Source of the DNA: Acholeplasmataceae bacterium
GTDB lineage: Bacteria > Bacillota_I > Bacilli_A > Acholeplasmatales > Acholeplasmataceae
Length of the DNA: 64,000 bases
NCBI GenBank assembly: GCA_030603805.1
Contig: JAUVXD010000004.1
Location: 81,532-145,531 of the forward strand
Direction of reading: 5' to 3'
The notes under the pieces were generated by a model. It searched no databases, had not been told where the DNA came from, and was given only the letters and a program-made list of their open reading frames with translations. Position numbers and translations under genes: made by a program. This document shows positions 37,411-46,569 of this stretch, piece by piece. Every line of letters starts with the position of its first letter. Within the stretch, counting starts at the first letter, position 1.

Positions 37411-37434
37411 TTTGACCCGCGAAAACGCGTCAAA
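37411..37434 (+). promoter_or_regulatory. Intergenic hairpin between the GDPD and CBM lipoprotein genes
   Basis: TTTGAC-CC-GCG-AAAA-CGC-GTCAAA, a stem of 6 plus 3 bp with a two-base bulge, in the 42-bp gap just ahead of GGAGG. There is no T-run. It may affect relative expression or mRNA stability of the two cistrons. Confidence 0.45.
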
Positions 37435-37451
37435 ATAAAACGGAGGAAAAT

Positions 37452-40400
37452 ATGAAAAAACTATTACTCACATGCTTTATGATCTTGTTTGCACTTGTTT
37501 TATTCGCATGCAAACCTGAAGATCCTACGATTCCAAGCGAACCAACGGATCCCATTGTTGATCCATCCGATCCAACACCTGCTGATACAGTAGCACCACT
37601 ACTTTTCGGTGTTACTGATGCAGTGATCAACGTTGGTGAAACCTTTAATCCACTCGCAGGAGTCTCTGCAATCGACAATATTGATGGTACGATTACAAAC
37701 TTAATTGTTGTTACAGGTACTTATGATGTGAATACCCCAGGTATTTACACGATTACTTATACTGTAACAGATAGCGCTGGTAATCAAACTGTTCAATCTC
37801 GTCAGCTTGTTGTTCGAGTTGCACCGACATCAGAACTCTTTATTACCAATGGTGATTTTAGTGAACCTTTAGAAGGCACATGGACACATTGGGCAGGTGA
37901 AGGTGGTGCAAGTACTGTTCAAATCGTTAATGGTGTATTAGAGTATAACATTACAGCCAATGGTAGCCAGTGGTGGAGTTCACAATTCTCTCAACCTAAC
38001 CTAACCATTCCTCAAGGCAAGAGCTTTAAGTTCTCATTTGATGCAAAAGCTGATACTCCAAGAGCGATTGTAACAAAACTTGAAAACGCGCAATATGTAG
38101 GTTATTTTGACGAAGCACATATGCTTTCAACTGATTGGCAGACTTATGAAATCATTTTCCATGTCACAGTACCTACCATTACCAATGGTAAACTCATTTT
38201 TGGTGGCGGAACAACTGCTGGTTATATCGCTAATGGTAACGCCCTCACGAAAGTTTATTTAGATAACGTCAAGTTTGAAGAAATTACAGGTGTTGAAGAT
38301 ACAACACCACCAACCATTACAGGAGCAATCGATCGTCAAATTGACCAAGGTCAAGCCTTTGATCCTCTCTTTGGTATCACAGTTTCAGATAATATGGATG
38401 CAACTTTAACAGTGAATGATATCGTTATTACTGGTTCTGTTAATATCATGGTGCCTGGTGATTACATCTTAACTTACACACTCACTGATGCCTCAGGCAA
38501 TGTGAGAACAGTGACTAGAACGATTACTGTCAATGAAGGATTTGCACCTTCAACATTTGTAGTTGTAAACGGTGATTTCTCTGTTGATCAACTTACCCCA
38601 TATGCACAACCTGCTGTGGATGGTTGGGGCTGGCATGGTGCAGCATCCTTTGATGCGAGAATTCAAAATGGCATGGCCATCATCAATGTCCATACGTTAG
38701 GAACAACTACATTTGGAGTTCAATTCTATCAACAAAATAGAATCATTGAACAAGGCAGAATCTATAAGATTACATTTGATGCAAGAGCAGATATCGCAAG
38801 ACCTATTCAAGTTGCACTTGAAGAAGGTACTTCAAGAAGATTCGATCAAATCGTTGATCTTACAACTGAATGGGTCACTTACACCATTTATATTGATCAT
38901 ATCCTCCCAGGATACACCAATGGTAAGTTTGCATTCTTTATGGGTTTAGTTGGTTCAAATTCAGTGCCAACAACCATTTACTTAGATAACGTCAATATCG
39001 AAAGAATCTTAACCATTACAGATGAAGAAGCTCCAATCTTAAGAGGCATTGAAGATTATATTATCCGTAAGGGTATTGCATTCAATCCACTCACGAATGT
39101 GACTGTCTTTGATGCTGTTGATAAAGATTTAACACTATCAAATGTTGTTGTTGATTCTAACCTTGATGTCAATACAGTCGGTACATACACGATTACATAT
39201 ACTATTGAAGATGCAGCAGGTAATATTGGCGTCTATACAAGAACGATTCATGTTAAAGAAGCTGAAGATATGCCAGTCAATAGTTTCTTTGTAGTTAATG
39301 GTGACTTCTCAGTGGATCAAAGTACGCCTTATGCTCAGCCTGCTGTTGATGGTTGGGGTTGGCATGGTGCTGGTACATTTACTGTCACGATTGCTGATGG
39401 TATTATGACAAAGGTTGTGACCAATGTAGGCACTGTTCCTCATGGCACACAATTCTATCAACAAAATAGAATCATTGATACACAAGCAACTTACTTGTTA
39501 ACCTTCAGAGCAAAAGTTGATCAAGCAAGATCGATTCGTCTATCTTTAGAAGCTGGTACAACTGTTAACTGGTTCCAAGTTGTTAATATTACGACAGAAT
39601 GGGCAACTTATGAAGCTTTAATTACTGTGAATGGTGGTGGTTTCACCAATGGTAAGTTTGCTTTCTTCGTTGGCTTAGTTGAATCAAACTCTCCAGCAAC
39701 AACCTTCTATTTAGATGATGTTACTTTAGAGCTTGTTGGATACTTAGTTGATAACGATGCCCCACTCATGTTTGGTGTAGAAGATATCCAAGTGGTTGAA
39801 GGTATTCCATTTAATCCACTGACTGGAGTTACAGTCTTTGATATTGTGGATAAGAGTTTAACACCACAATCTATTGTTGTAACTGGTGAAGTTAATGTTG
39901 ATGTGCCTGGTGATTATGATTTAGTCTATACACTAACAGATAAGTCAGGTAATGTAACAACCAAGACTAGACATGTCATTGTCACACCTGCTGATGGCTC
40001 GATTCCAACAACATTTGTCCTTTATAATGGTGATTTTGAAACAGATCAAAGTGCTCCAGCAGCTGCTGGTGCAGGTTGGGGTTGGCATGGTAGTGGACAA
40101 TGGAATGTTGAAATCAAAGATGGCGTTGCAATCATTGACATTTTTGAAACTGTTTCTGTTTTCCATGCGGTTCAATTTTATCACTTAAATAGAACCGTCA
40201 CTGAAGGTCATATGTACCGTATTTCATTTAAAGCGAAAGCTGATGATCCTAGACCACTTCAACTTAACTTAGAATCAGGTGGTGTCAGATTTGCTGCATA
40301 CTTTAATTTAACCAATGATTGGGTCGAATATGTTTATGAATATCATCATACAACAGCATCCTTCACCAATGGTAAATTCTCGTTTTTTGCAGGCAATATT

Positions 40401-41507
40401 CATTCACTATCTCATCCAACCCGTATTTATTTAGATGATGTCAAGGTTGAAAGAATTTTAAGTCTTTCTCCAGATACTGAAAAGCCACAAATTTGGGGTG
40501 CAATGGATACTATTTGGATGCAAGGCACTGATTTTGATCCAATGCTTGGACTACGTGTTTATGATCACGTGGATAAAACTTTGACTGTTGCTGATATTTC
40601 TTATACGGGTACTGTCAATGTTGATGTTCCAGGTGATTATGATATTGTTTATACACTGACTGATGCCTCAGGTAACACCTTAACACATACAAGAATCGTG
40701 ACTGTTGTTGCAGAAGCTTCTATGCCAGATCCAAGAATTGTTTTCGTTGATGGTAGTTTCGATCTTCAATCAACCATTACAAACTTAGACGCCAATAATG
40801 GTTGGACACTCAAAGCTGGTGCGACTGCAGGTACTTGGGATCCTCATCAATTTGTTGATGGTCATATTGAAATCAACATTACGAATGTTTCAACGATTCC
40901 ACATAGCATTCAATTCTTCCAAAGAAATGCATTCAAATTTGAAGCTGGTTCTACTTATATCTTAAGTTTTAGAGCTAAAGCTGATGTTGCAAGAGATATT
41001 CGTGTCATCTTTGAAAATGCTTCTGATAATTTTGCAAACTATACACTTCACCAAGTAGAACTTACACCAGAATGGACAACCTTTAATTTAGTCATTCATA
41101 ATGGACGTATGAGTACTGCAGATGCGAAAATTGGTTTCTTCTTAGGCTTAATTGAAGCTGATAAACCAGAACGTAGTGCAGCAACCAAGGTTTATTTTGA
41201 TGATGTGACCTTAACACTTGTGGGTTATGCAAAAGATGATGTTGCCCCATACTTCTTCGCACCTGCAGCGACTGTCGTTCAAAATGCAACATTTAATCCA
41301 CTCACCGGTCTTAAGTTTGGTGATTTTGCAAAAGTTCCAACGCTTGTGATTACAAGTGCAACTGAAGGTTTAGTCACTTTAAATGCAGGTGTTTATACCA
41401 TCAATACATCTGTTGTTGGCACATATACACTGATCTATACATTAACTGACTGGTTAGGTAATGAGCAAGTATACGAAAGAACACTCACCATTACTGAACC
41501 TGCTTAA
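37452..41507 (+). CDS. Surface lipoprotein with alternating Ig-like and CBM4/9-like modules
   Basis: 1,351 residues. Lipobox ALVLFAC near residue 20, acidic Pro linker, then alternating modules: Ig-like DUF5011/HYR-type domains beginning at about 48, 285, 530, 775, 1015 and 1270 (pattern FNPLxGVxVxDxxD and GxYxIxYTLTDxSGN) and CBM4/9-like beta-sandwiches at about 130-275, 375-525, 620-770, 865-1005 and 1105-1265. Modules 2 to 4 share GWGWHG and QFYQQNRI-like motifs. No catalytic domain. It is similar in design to the lipoprotein at 11,227, down to the start MKK..ALVL.ACKPEDP, so the two probably arose from one ancestor. Function: binding of polysaccharide at the cell surface, ligand inferred as beta-glucan. 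GGAGG precedes the ATG. Confidence 0.85.
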   Translation: MKKLLLTCFMILFALVLFACKPEDPTIPSEPTDPIVDPSDPTPADTVAPLLFGVTDAVINVGETFNPLAGVSAIDNIDGTITNLIVVTGTYDVNTPGIYTITYTVTDSAGNQTVQSRQLVVRVAPTSELFITNGDFSEPLEGTWTHWAGEGGASTVQIVNGVLEYNITANGSQWWSSQFSQPNLTIPQGKSFKFSFDAKADTPRAIVTKLENAQYVGYFDEAHMLSTDWQTYEIIFHVTVPTITNGKLIFGGGTTAGYIANGNALTKVYLDNVKFEEITGVEDTTPPTITGAIDRQIDQGQAFDPLFGITVSDNMDATLTVNDIVITGSVNIMVPGDYILTYTLTDASGNVRTVTRTITVNEGFAPSTFVVVNGDFSVDQLTPYAQPAVDGWGWHGAASFDARIQNGMAIINVHTLGTTTFGVQFYQQNRIIEQGRIYKITFDARADIARPIQVALEEGTSRRFDQIVDLTTEWVTYTIYIDHILPGYTNGKFAFFMGLVGSNSVPTTIYLDNVNIERILTITDEEAPILRGIEDYIIRKGIAFNPLTNVTVFDAVDKDLTLSNVVVDSNLDVNTVGTYTITYTIEDAAGNIGVYTRTIHVKEAEDMPVNSFFVVNGDFSVDQSTPYAQPAVDGWGWHGAGTFTVTIADGIMTKVVTNVGTVPHGTQFYQQNRIIDTQATYLLTFRAKVDQARSIRLSLEAGTTVNWFQVVNITTEWATYEALITVNGGGFTNGKFAFFVGLVESNSPATTFYLDDVTLELVGYLVDNDAPLMFGVEDIQVVEGIPFNPLTGVTVFDIVDKSLTPQSIVVTGEVNVDVPGDYDLVYTLTDKSGNVTTKTRHVIVTPADGSIPTTFVLYNGDFETDQSAPAAAGAGWGWHGSGQWNVEIKDGVAIIDIFETVSVFHAVQFYHLNRTVTEGHMYRISFKAKADDPRPLQLNLESGGVRFAAYFNLTNDWVEYVYEYHHTTASFTNGKFSFFAGNIHSLSHPTRIYLDDVKVERILSLSPDTEKPQIWGAMDTIWMQGTDFDPMLGLRVYDHVDKTLTVADISYTGTVNVDVPGDYDIVYTLTDASGNTLTHTRIVTVVAEASMPDPRIVFVDGSFDLQSTITNLDANNGWTLKAGATAGTWDPHQFVDGHIEINITNVSTIPHSIQFFQRNAFKFEAGSTYILSFRAKADVARDIRVIFENASDNFANYTLHQVELTPEWTTFNLVIHNGRMSTADAKIGFFLGLIEADKPERSAATKVYFDDVTLTLVGYAKDDVAPYFFAPAATVVQNATFNPLTGLKFGDFAKVPTLVITSATEGLVTLNAGVYTINTSVVGTYTLIYTLTDWLGNEQVYERTLTITEPA
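38560..40450 (+). repeat. Tandem Ig-CBM module repeats in the 1,351-aa lipoprotein gene
   Basis: Three successive Ig-CBM units of about 730 bp. DNA-level blocks such as ggttggggttggcatggt (about 38,620, 39,350 and 40,070) and caattctatcaacaaaatag (38,720 and 39,450) are shared, which shows fairly recent duplication. The flanking first and last units are more diverged. Confidence 0.75.
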
Positions 41508-41548
41508 TAAATTCTGAACTCCTCCTCGAAATAGTAGTTCAAATGATC

Positions 41549-41583
41549 AAAAAAGGGAAGCTCCGTTTTGGAACTTCCCTTTT
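41549..41583. terminator. Bidirectional terminator between convergent genes
   Basis: AAAAGGGAAG and CTTCCCTTTT pair over 10 bp, with an additional TCC/GGA pairing inside and A- and T-runs on the two sides. It can serve the plus-strand lipoprotein gene and the minus-strand gene ending at 41,592. Confidence 0.9.
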
Positions 41584-41591
41584 CTCTTTGC

Positions 41592-42179
41592 TTAAATAAA
41601 CTGTACAAAATAAAGGGTGAGTATCATTCCTATCATAGATGCAATCAAAAAGATTTTAAGCCATAAATCCGATTTTTGTTCTTGGTCAACCCATCTTTTT
41701 TGTTTATCAAGCTTTCTTTTCTCTAAGACATTATATCGATACATAAGAAGTCCAAAAGAAAACACCATAAACGCTAATGACCTGTAAAATGATTGACTGT
41801 TTCCGATATCTTCTCGAGTCATGCTTCGGTTACTATTAAATGTTTGAGTTAGAAGATGAAATGAATTTCTTTGTTCATCAGTCGCAATATGAAGCTGTCC
41901 AGAACATGTTGAATACTGACAAACAAAAGATAGTGCCGGTGATGTGCTGTATGAATAGTATCCCTCATGATAAATAGTTAAAGTTCCAGGTAGGAAACTG
42001 AATGTCAAAATTTCATAGTCATTTAAATAATTTTGATAGATGACATCATCTTCTGAGTAAAAATGTCCATCATCAGCTTGAACAAACTCTCGATCTTCAT
42101 AAATCTTAACACGTTGTTTGATGCACCCAGATAAAGCTAATATAAATAATAAAACCAAGATAAAACCCAATTTTTTCAT
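41592..42179 (-). CDS. Small lipoprotein with two C-terminal membrane helices, unknown function
   Basis: 195 residues. Lipobox LALSGC at about 19, an outside part of about 100 residues with two cysteines close together (FVCQYSTCSG), then membrane helices at about 128-145 and 170-190 with a basic loop between (NVLEKRKLDKQKRWVDQ). I recognise no family. The upstream gene (42,225) has the same plan, including lipobox, CEENLC/CQYSTC cysteine pair and two C-terminal helices, so they look like distant paralogues. Gap between them 45 bp; likely one transcript. Confidence 0.7.
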   Translation of the reverse strand: MKKLGFILVLLFILALSGCIKQRVKIYEDREFVQADDGHFYSEDDVIYQNYLNDYEILTFSFLPGTLTIYHEGYYSYSTSPALSFVCQYSTCSGQLHIATDEQRNSFHLLTQTFNSNRSMTREDIGNSQSFYRSLAFMVFSFGLLMYRYNVLEKRKLDKQKRWVDQEQKSDLWLKIFLIASMIGMILTLYFVQFI

Positions 42180-42224
42180 AAATTATCCTCTAATTCGAAT
42201 GATGTGGAACAAATTCTTATAAAA

Positions 42225-42830
42225 TTACCCATTAAATCCTACAAAAAGTGCCATGATGATTGCTAACAAGCCTAGGAGTGCAACAATACCTGCAGATATT
42301 CTTGTTAATTTAATCCCCAATTCACTAGGTTCTGCATGTTTGTACATGAGACTTATTGAAGCTCGAAACTTAAATAACCCAATAGCATTTTCCCTGCTCA
42401 CTGCAAAAGGCACGCCAAAAACCATCATCAAAATACCCACAATAGTTAAAAAGACTTTACCAAAGGTATTTCCCGATGGTTGACTTGTAGCAAACAATGT
42501 TTTAAAACCCGATGGATCTTCGGTAGCTACACCCGAGCCTTCTATTTTTGTACAAAGGTTTTCCTCGCATCGATAAACAAGTCCCCCTGGATAATTGACG
42601 GTATAAATGTTTGTTCCCTTGATATGGTCTACAAAAGTATTCGTAAATGAAAACTGATACCTCGTGTATAAGTTAAATGATTCGACATAGATTTCATCCC
42701 CATGATGTTCATATGTGGATATACCATCTGTTAAATAATATCTATTTTCCTCATAGGTCAAAAAAGATCTGGAACACCCGGATAAAAATAAAACAAAAAG
42801 AATAACTAAAAACATGCTCATATACTTCAT
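42225..42830 (-). CDS. Small lipoprotein with two C-terminal membrane helices, unknown function (paralogue)
   Basis: About 201 residues from the ATG at 42,828-42,830; the open frame begins 15 bases earlier at a TTG inside the G-rich ribosome site and would spoil the signal peptide. MKYMSMFLVILFVLFLSGC gives a lipobox. The external part has a Cys-x4-Cys pair (RCEENLC), followed by helices at about 125-142 and 180-198. Same architecture as its downstream neighbour. Unknown role; a membrane-surface pair acting together is possible. Confidence 0.7.
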   Translation of the reverse strand: MKYMSMFLVILFVLFLSGCSRSFLTYEENRYYLTDGISTYEHHGDEIYVESFNLYTRYQFSFTNTFVDHIKGTNIYTVNYPGGLVYRCEENLCTKIEGSGVATEDPSGFKTLFATSQPSGNTFGKVFLTIVGILMMVFGVPFAVSRENAIGLFKFRASISLMYKHAEPSELGIKLTRISAGIVALLGLLAIIMALFVGFNG

Positions 42831-42884
42831 GTGATGCCCCCCCAATCATGAACTGATAATCAAATTATATCATGAGAAAAAGAA

Positions 42885-42907
42885 AACACCAAACTAAATT
42901 TGGTGTT
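42885..42907 (-). terminator. Terminator of the deoxynucleoside kinase gene
   Basis: AACACCAAA-CTAAA-TTTGGTGTT, 9-bp perfect stem, followed on the minus strand by TTCTTTTTCTC. The stop codon (42,894-42,896) lies in the loop region. Confidence 0.8.
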
Positions 42908-43526
42908 CATAGTTGAATGAAACTAATTTGTGTTCTTTAATCGTTTTGAGTGTCACATCAAAGACTTCATCTTCTGTAAGATTATTGGTATTAATGATGA
43001 CATATGGGATGTTGTATACTGCACATTGGGCAACAACTTTGGTTGTATAATCTTTCAAAAGATTATAGAAATAATCTTTGTTCTTATCGAAATTCTCAAT
43101 TTCTTGAGATCTTCCACGATTCATGACACGCTCTTTGAAATGTTCCCAATCCACATCTAAGACAATATATAAATCTGGTTGTTTTACTTGATTCATATAG
43201 GCGTGGAAGACACCATTATACATATTCATAATGGTCGGCATGCTCTTTAGATTGTGTTGAGCAAATAGCCAGTGTTCAACCAAATCACGGTCCACAATGA
43301 AGTTATTTTCATATTTTTGTTGGTTCAACCAATGATTATGAATAAAATAGATTTGAAGCAGCATTTCAACATTATCTTTTTGTTCATATAGCCATTTGAG
43401 TAAAGTATTGAAGACTTCATCATCTTTTTCAAACTCTTCCATCACAGGCATATTTAATGCGTCCCCAAGTCTTTTAACTAAGGTCGATTTCCCAGATGCG
43501 ATCATTCCACCGACGGATATTTTCAT
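42894..43526 (-). CDS. Deoxynucleoside kinase (dAdo/dCyd/dGuo kinase family)
   Basis: 210 residues. The P-loop ISVGGMIASGKSTLVKRL is at the very N-terminus, the DR(E/D/S)-type motif FIVDRDLVEHWLF lies near residue 83, and a LID region with NRGRSQEIE near 143. These are the marks of bacterial dNKs, which phosphorylate salvaged deoxynucleosides with ATP. Mollicutes depend on nucleoside salvage, so the gene fits. It ends in a terminator and follows the GDPD gene after 13 bp on the same strand. Confidence 0.92.
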   Translation of the reverse strand: MKISVGGMIASGKSTLVKRLGDALNMPVMEEFEKDDEVFNTLLKWLYEQKDNVEMLLQIYFIHNHWLNQQKYENNFIVDRDLVEHWLFAQHNLKSMPTIMNMYNGVFHAYMNQVKQPDLYIVLDVDWEHFKERVMNRGRSQEIENFDKNKDYFYNLLKDYTTKVVAQCAVYNIPYVIINTNNLTEDEVFDVTLKTIKEHKLVSFNYEHQI

Positions 43527-43539
43527 TTTTTCACCTTTT

Positions 43540-44220
43540 TTATTTATCTGTTGTCAGATAATCTATTTTAAAGTTTTGCATTTTGAGAGCTTCTTTGTTA
43601 TCGTTGACTGTATAGACACCAATCTTAAATCCTTCTTTTTTTAACCTGGAAATGAGTGGTTTTTTGACGATATCTTTGTTCAAAGATACATCAATAGCAT
43701 TGACTCTTAAATCGTAGATTTGGTCTTCGTTAAATTTATCTGCAAGAAACTGAAGCTCAATGTTAGATATGGCACGGATGTATTTAAGATAATTTAAATT
43801 AAATGATATAAAAATCACGTGAACGCCGATATATTGGTCGAGTAAATTGACTAAATCTGTTAAAAGCGTAATATCGTTGACATATTTGATTTCAATCACA
43901 GCTGTCTTATTAAAAAAAGAACAGATATCCAATAATTCTGTTAATAGAGGAATCTTTAATCCCATATAGGATTTAACCTTATTACCTCTTTTGATTTCAT
44001 ATGCTTGAAGTTCTTCATAAGTCAAATCTCTCAGTTTAACTTTCGCTTTGGCCATACGATTTAAATCATCATCATGAAAGATGACAAACTGATTGTCTTT
44101 TGTCGTTTGAACATCACATTCTATGCCATAAAATCTTTGTTCAGATGCAGCAAGTGTGAATGCGGGTATGGTATTTTCTGGTGCTTTCGTGGACATCCCA
44201 CGATGTGCAATATATTTCAT
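43540..44220 (-). CDS. Glycerophosphodiester phosphodiesterase, cytosolic
   Basis: 226 residues, a bare GDPD domain. IAHRGMSTKAPENTIPAF holds the catalytic His and Glu, ECDVQTTKDNQFVIFHDDDLNRM the metal ligands and second His, and VIEIKY the third acidic site. Length matches UgpQ-type enzymes. No signal peptide, so it acts inside on glycerophosphodiesters from lipid breakdown, giving glycerol 3-phosphate and an alcohol. It is separate from the large surface GDPD at 34,650, with which it shares only the domain. Confidence 0.93.
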   Translation of the reverse strand: MKYIAHRGMSTKAPENTIPAFTLAASEQRFYGIECDVQTTKDNQFVIFHDDDLNRMAKAKVKLRDLTYEELQAYEIKRGNKVKSYMGLKIPLLTELLDICSFFNKTAVIEIKYVNDITLLTDLVNLLDQYIGVHVIFISFNLNYLKYIRAISNIELQFLADKFNEDQIYDLRVNAIDVSLNKDIVKKPLISRLKKEGFKIGVYTVNDNKEALKMQNFKIDYLTTDK

Positions 44221-44292
44221 ATTGACCTCAAGTCTAATGTATCATCTATAATTTTATTTTAGCATTTTATTGATGATTTAACAACCACTTTG

Positions 44293-45357
44293 TCATGATG
44301 GTTTCTTAAAGATTTCTGCAACAACACAATTTCTACCTAGCGTTTTTGCTTTATATAATAAAGCATCTGCCTTATCTAAATAAATCGAAACATCCTGTAA
44401 GAGCGGTCTTTCAATGAGTAAGGCTCCAATACTTATGGTTAACTGAAAAGTTTTAGACATATAGATGAATGATTCTGATTCAATCTTATGTCTAATGAAT
44501 TCGGCACGTTCCTTAACTTCTTTTAAAGAATGATGCGGTAAGACATAGATAAATTCTTCACCACCATATCTTGCGATTAGGTCTGTTTGATCTTTGATAT
44601 TATGAAGGATTTCTGCTATTTGCTTTAAGATAGCATCACCACATAAGTGACCATGAGAATCATTGATTTGCTTAAAATGATCAACATCCATCATCAATAT
44701 GGATAAAGGATGCTGTTTTTCATGCGATGTAATAATTTTTTCATCGAACAAAATAGAAAACGCTGTTCGATTGGGTAGTGCTGTTAAATAGTCGGTCATA
44801 GCGAGTTTTGATAACCTTTTTTGAATATCTTTAACGATAATCATATAATAATTTGCAGAATTAGCAACACCTATTATATTTAAAGTCACATTGATTACTA
44901 AGAAGATTTTGATGTAGAGTTCAGGCATTTGATAGAGGGGCGCTTGATTGTAAAGTAAGAAGAAAGCAAGGATAAGTAGTGATCCTTGAATCAAAACACC
45001 GATGAATCTAAAAGATCCCTTCCAATTGGTAAATATTGTTAGAACAGCTAGGTTAAAAAAATAGAAGATAAAGCCAGGAGCAAAACCAAAAAAAATCGTC
45101 TCTGCAAATGTTTGCAGTGTAATTGTTACGATAAAGACTAAAGCTGCAAGACCATAATATTTCTTTTTATTGAGGACGACTGCAGATATGGATGCTAAAA
45201 TCGATAGTGAATTTAAGATGATGATGGGGATACTACCAACGAATATAAAAAGTGGTAAAACAAGAATCGTTATGATCGCACTGCTAAGATATACGAGGTG
45301 CGATTGTTTAGTAAACTGCCTGTTTTCAGTATTTTTTTTAATCATTTCAAGTTGCAT
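44293..45357 (-). CDS. Membrane-bound diguanylate cyclase (GGDEF)
   Basis: About 354 residues from the ATG at 45,355-45,357, which has GGAG six bases upstream; the frame also opens at an ATG 21 bases earlier, without such a site. Five or six membrane helices (about 25-180) are followed by a complete GGDEF domain: MTDYLTALPNRTAF, MDVDHFKQINDSHGHLCGDA and the active loop RYGGEEFIYVLP. All residues for cyclic-di-GMP synthesis are present. An I-site (RxxD) upstream of the loop is not evident; IKDQTDLIAR stands there. Signal sensed by the membrane part is unknown. Confidence 0.92.
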   Translation of the reverse strand: MQLEMIKKNTENRQFTKQSHLVYLSSAIITILVLPLFIFVGSIPIIILNSLSILASISAVVLNKKKYYGLAALVFIVTITLQTFAETIFFGFAPGFIFYFFNLAVLTIFTNWKGSFRFIGVLIQGSLLILAFFLLYNQAPLYQMPELYIKIFLVINVTLNIIGVANSANYYMIIVKDIQKRLSKLAMTDYLTALPNRTAFSILFDEKIITSHEKQHPLSILMMDVDHFKQINDSHGHLCGDAILKQIAEILHNIKDQTDLIARYGGEEFIYVLPHHSLKEVKERAEFIRHKIESESFIYMSKTFQLTISIGALLIERPLLQDVSIYLDKADALLYKAKTLGRNCVVAEIFKKPS

Positions 45358-45475
45358 AAAATTCTCCATCTGTAGCATATACTACCACTATAGCATACTC
45401 TAGATGAAATTTGAATGAAGGATTTTTACTTGATTCAAATTTTAATCACATGCTTATCAACCCTTGAGGTTTAAG

Positions 45476-45510
45476 AAAAGAAAACGCCAATGTGATGACG
45501 CTTTCTTTTT
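45476..45510 (-). terminator. Terminator of the GNAT gene at 45,513
   Basis: GAAAACG pairs with CGCTTTC (one G-U pair in RNA) with AAGA/TCTT-type extension, and T-rich sequence follows on the minus strand. Confidence 0.6.
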
Positions 45511-45512
45511 TG

Positions 45513-46061
45513 TTATGACGATTTTGAATCTAAATAACTCTTTCTAACCATCTCATAATCAACTGAAGATTGATTGACTCCTAGTTGATCTTTCCAAATA
45601 TCTTTATTCACTCTAAGTTTAGTAAAACCTAACTTTTCATAGACATGTTGAGCGCGTGTATTGTTTAGATTCGTATCTAGTATGATTTTATCAATCCTAT
45701 GTAATCCATTTAATGTTTCATCCGTAAAAAGATAATGAATGAGCATCTTCAAAAAAATCGTGCCGAATCCTTGATTTTGATAATTTTTATCGCAGATTTT
45801 GATTCCAATCTCTGCTTTATGATCAAAAATACTAAAATTACACTCGCCTATAGGTTTCATATGAACTTCTAAAATGCATCGCTTTGAAAGACCTTGATTA
45901 TTTTGTTCGATTTGTAAAAGTGTTTTTTCAATTTTTTGGTTTAAGCCATTGGGAAACCCTGCATGCGCCATAATCTCTCCATCATTCCACCAATGGGTTA
46001 AGATATCTGCATCTTTAGCTTCTGCAGCTCTGATGATGGCTTCATCTTTCATGATCATCAT
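45513..46061 (-). CDS. GNAT-family N-acetyltransferase (RimJ/RimL-like)
   Basis: 182 residues. IRAAEAKDADILTHWWND is the usual first strand and helix, IGIKICDKNYQNQGFGT the acetyl-CoA binding motif A (Q/R-x-x-G-x-G/A form), and LDTNLNNTRAQHVYEKLGF the motif B ending common to RimJ/RimL-like enzymes. It acetylates an amine using acetyl-CoA; the substrate cannot be told. AAGGAG lies upstream of three closely spaced in-frame ATGs. It follows the second GNAT gene after 43 bp. Confidence 0.88.
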   Translation of the reverse strand: MMIMKDEAIIRAAEAKDADILTHWWNDGEIMAHAGFPNGLNQKIEKTLLQIEQNNQGLSKRCILEVHMKPIGECNFSIFDHKAEIGIKICDKNYQNQGFGTIFLKMLIHYLFTDETLNGLHRIDKIILDTNLNNTRAQHVYEKLGFTKLRVNKDIWKDQLGVNQSSVDYEMVRKSYLDSKSS

Positions 46062-46104
46062 AATTATGTTACTCCTTGTTGATAAATCCCCTTCATATCG
46101 AGGA

Positions 46105-46569
46105 TCAAATCTCTAATTTTAATACTTTCTCTCCATCATCGATAATTCCTGTATCTTTAAACCCATAATTTAAATAAAACTTGAGTGGTTGCTCACCTTG
46201 ATATTCTGCTGATGTATAAAGTGCTTTAATTTGATCTTCTTTGCACTTACCTACTATCAAATCAAGTACTTTTCTTCCATATCCTTTTTGTTGATGGTCT
46301 TTTGCCATCATGAAACGCCAAAGAAAATAAGCAGGTTGATCAACTTGAGGAATATCATCATCGAAAAGTGCAAGCATTACAAAACCAACAACTTCTTCCC
46401 CTACATAAATGGCTCTTGGCCAAGCTCTATCATAATTGACATAAGCTTGTGCTAAAGACACCATATTTGGTGCGACACATGTCTTTTGATAGTCAGTGAG
46501 TGTCTCTGATAATTTGACAACTTGACTAAAATTATCTCCTGTTACAGGTCTTAATGTCAAATTGATCAT
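46105..46569 (-). CDS. GNAT-family acetyltransferase (diamine/spermidine type)
   Basis: 154 residues. LRPVTGDNFSQVVKLSE at the start, FLWRFMMAKDHQQKGYGRKVL as acetyl-CoA motif A, and LKFYLNYGFKDTG near the end. This order, including the strand before motif A with Trp-Arg-Phe, resembles BltD/PaiA-like polyamine acetyltransferases of Bacillus. Substrate inferred only from similarity. Overlaps the stop of the NamA gene by 4 bp (ATGA), so it is co-expressed with it. Confidence 0.85.
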   Translation of the reverse strand: MINLTLRPVTGDNFSQVVKLSETLTDYQKTCVAPNMVSLAQAYVNYDRAWPRAIYVGEEVVGFVMLALFDDDIPQVDQPAYFLWRFMMAKDHQQKGYGRKVLDLIVGKCKEDQIKALYTSAEYQGEQPLKFYLNYGFKDTGIIDDGEKVLKLEI

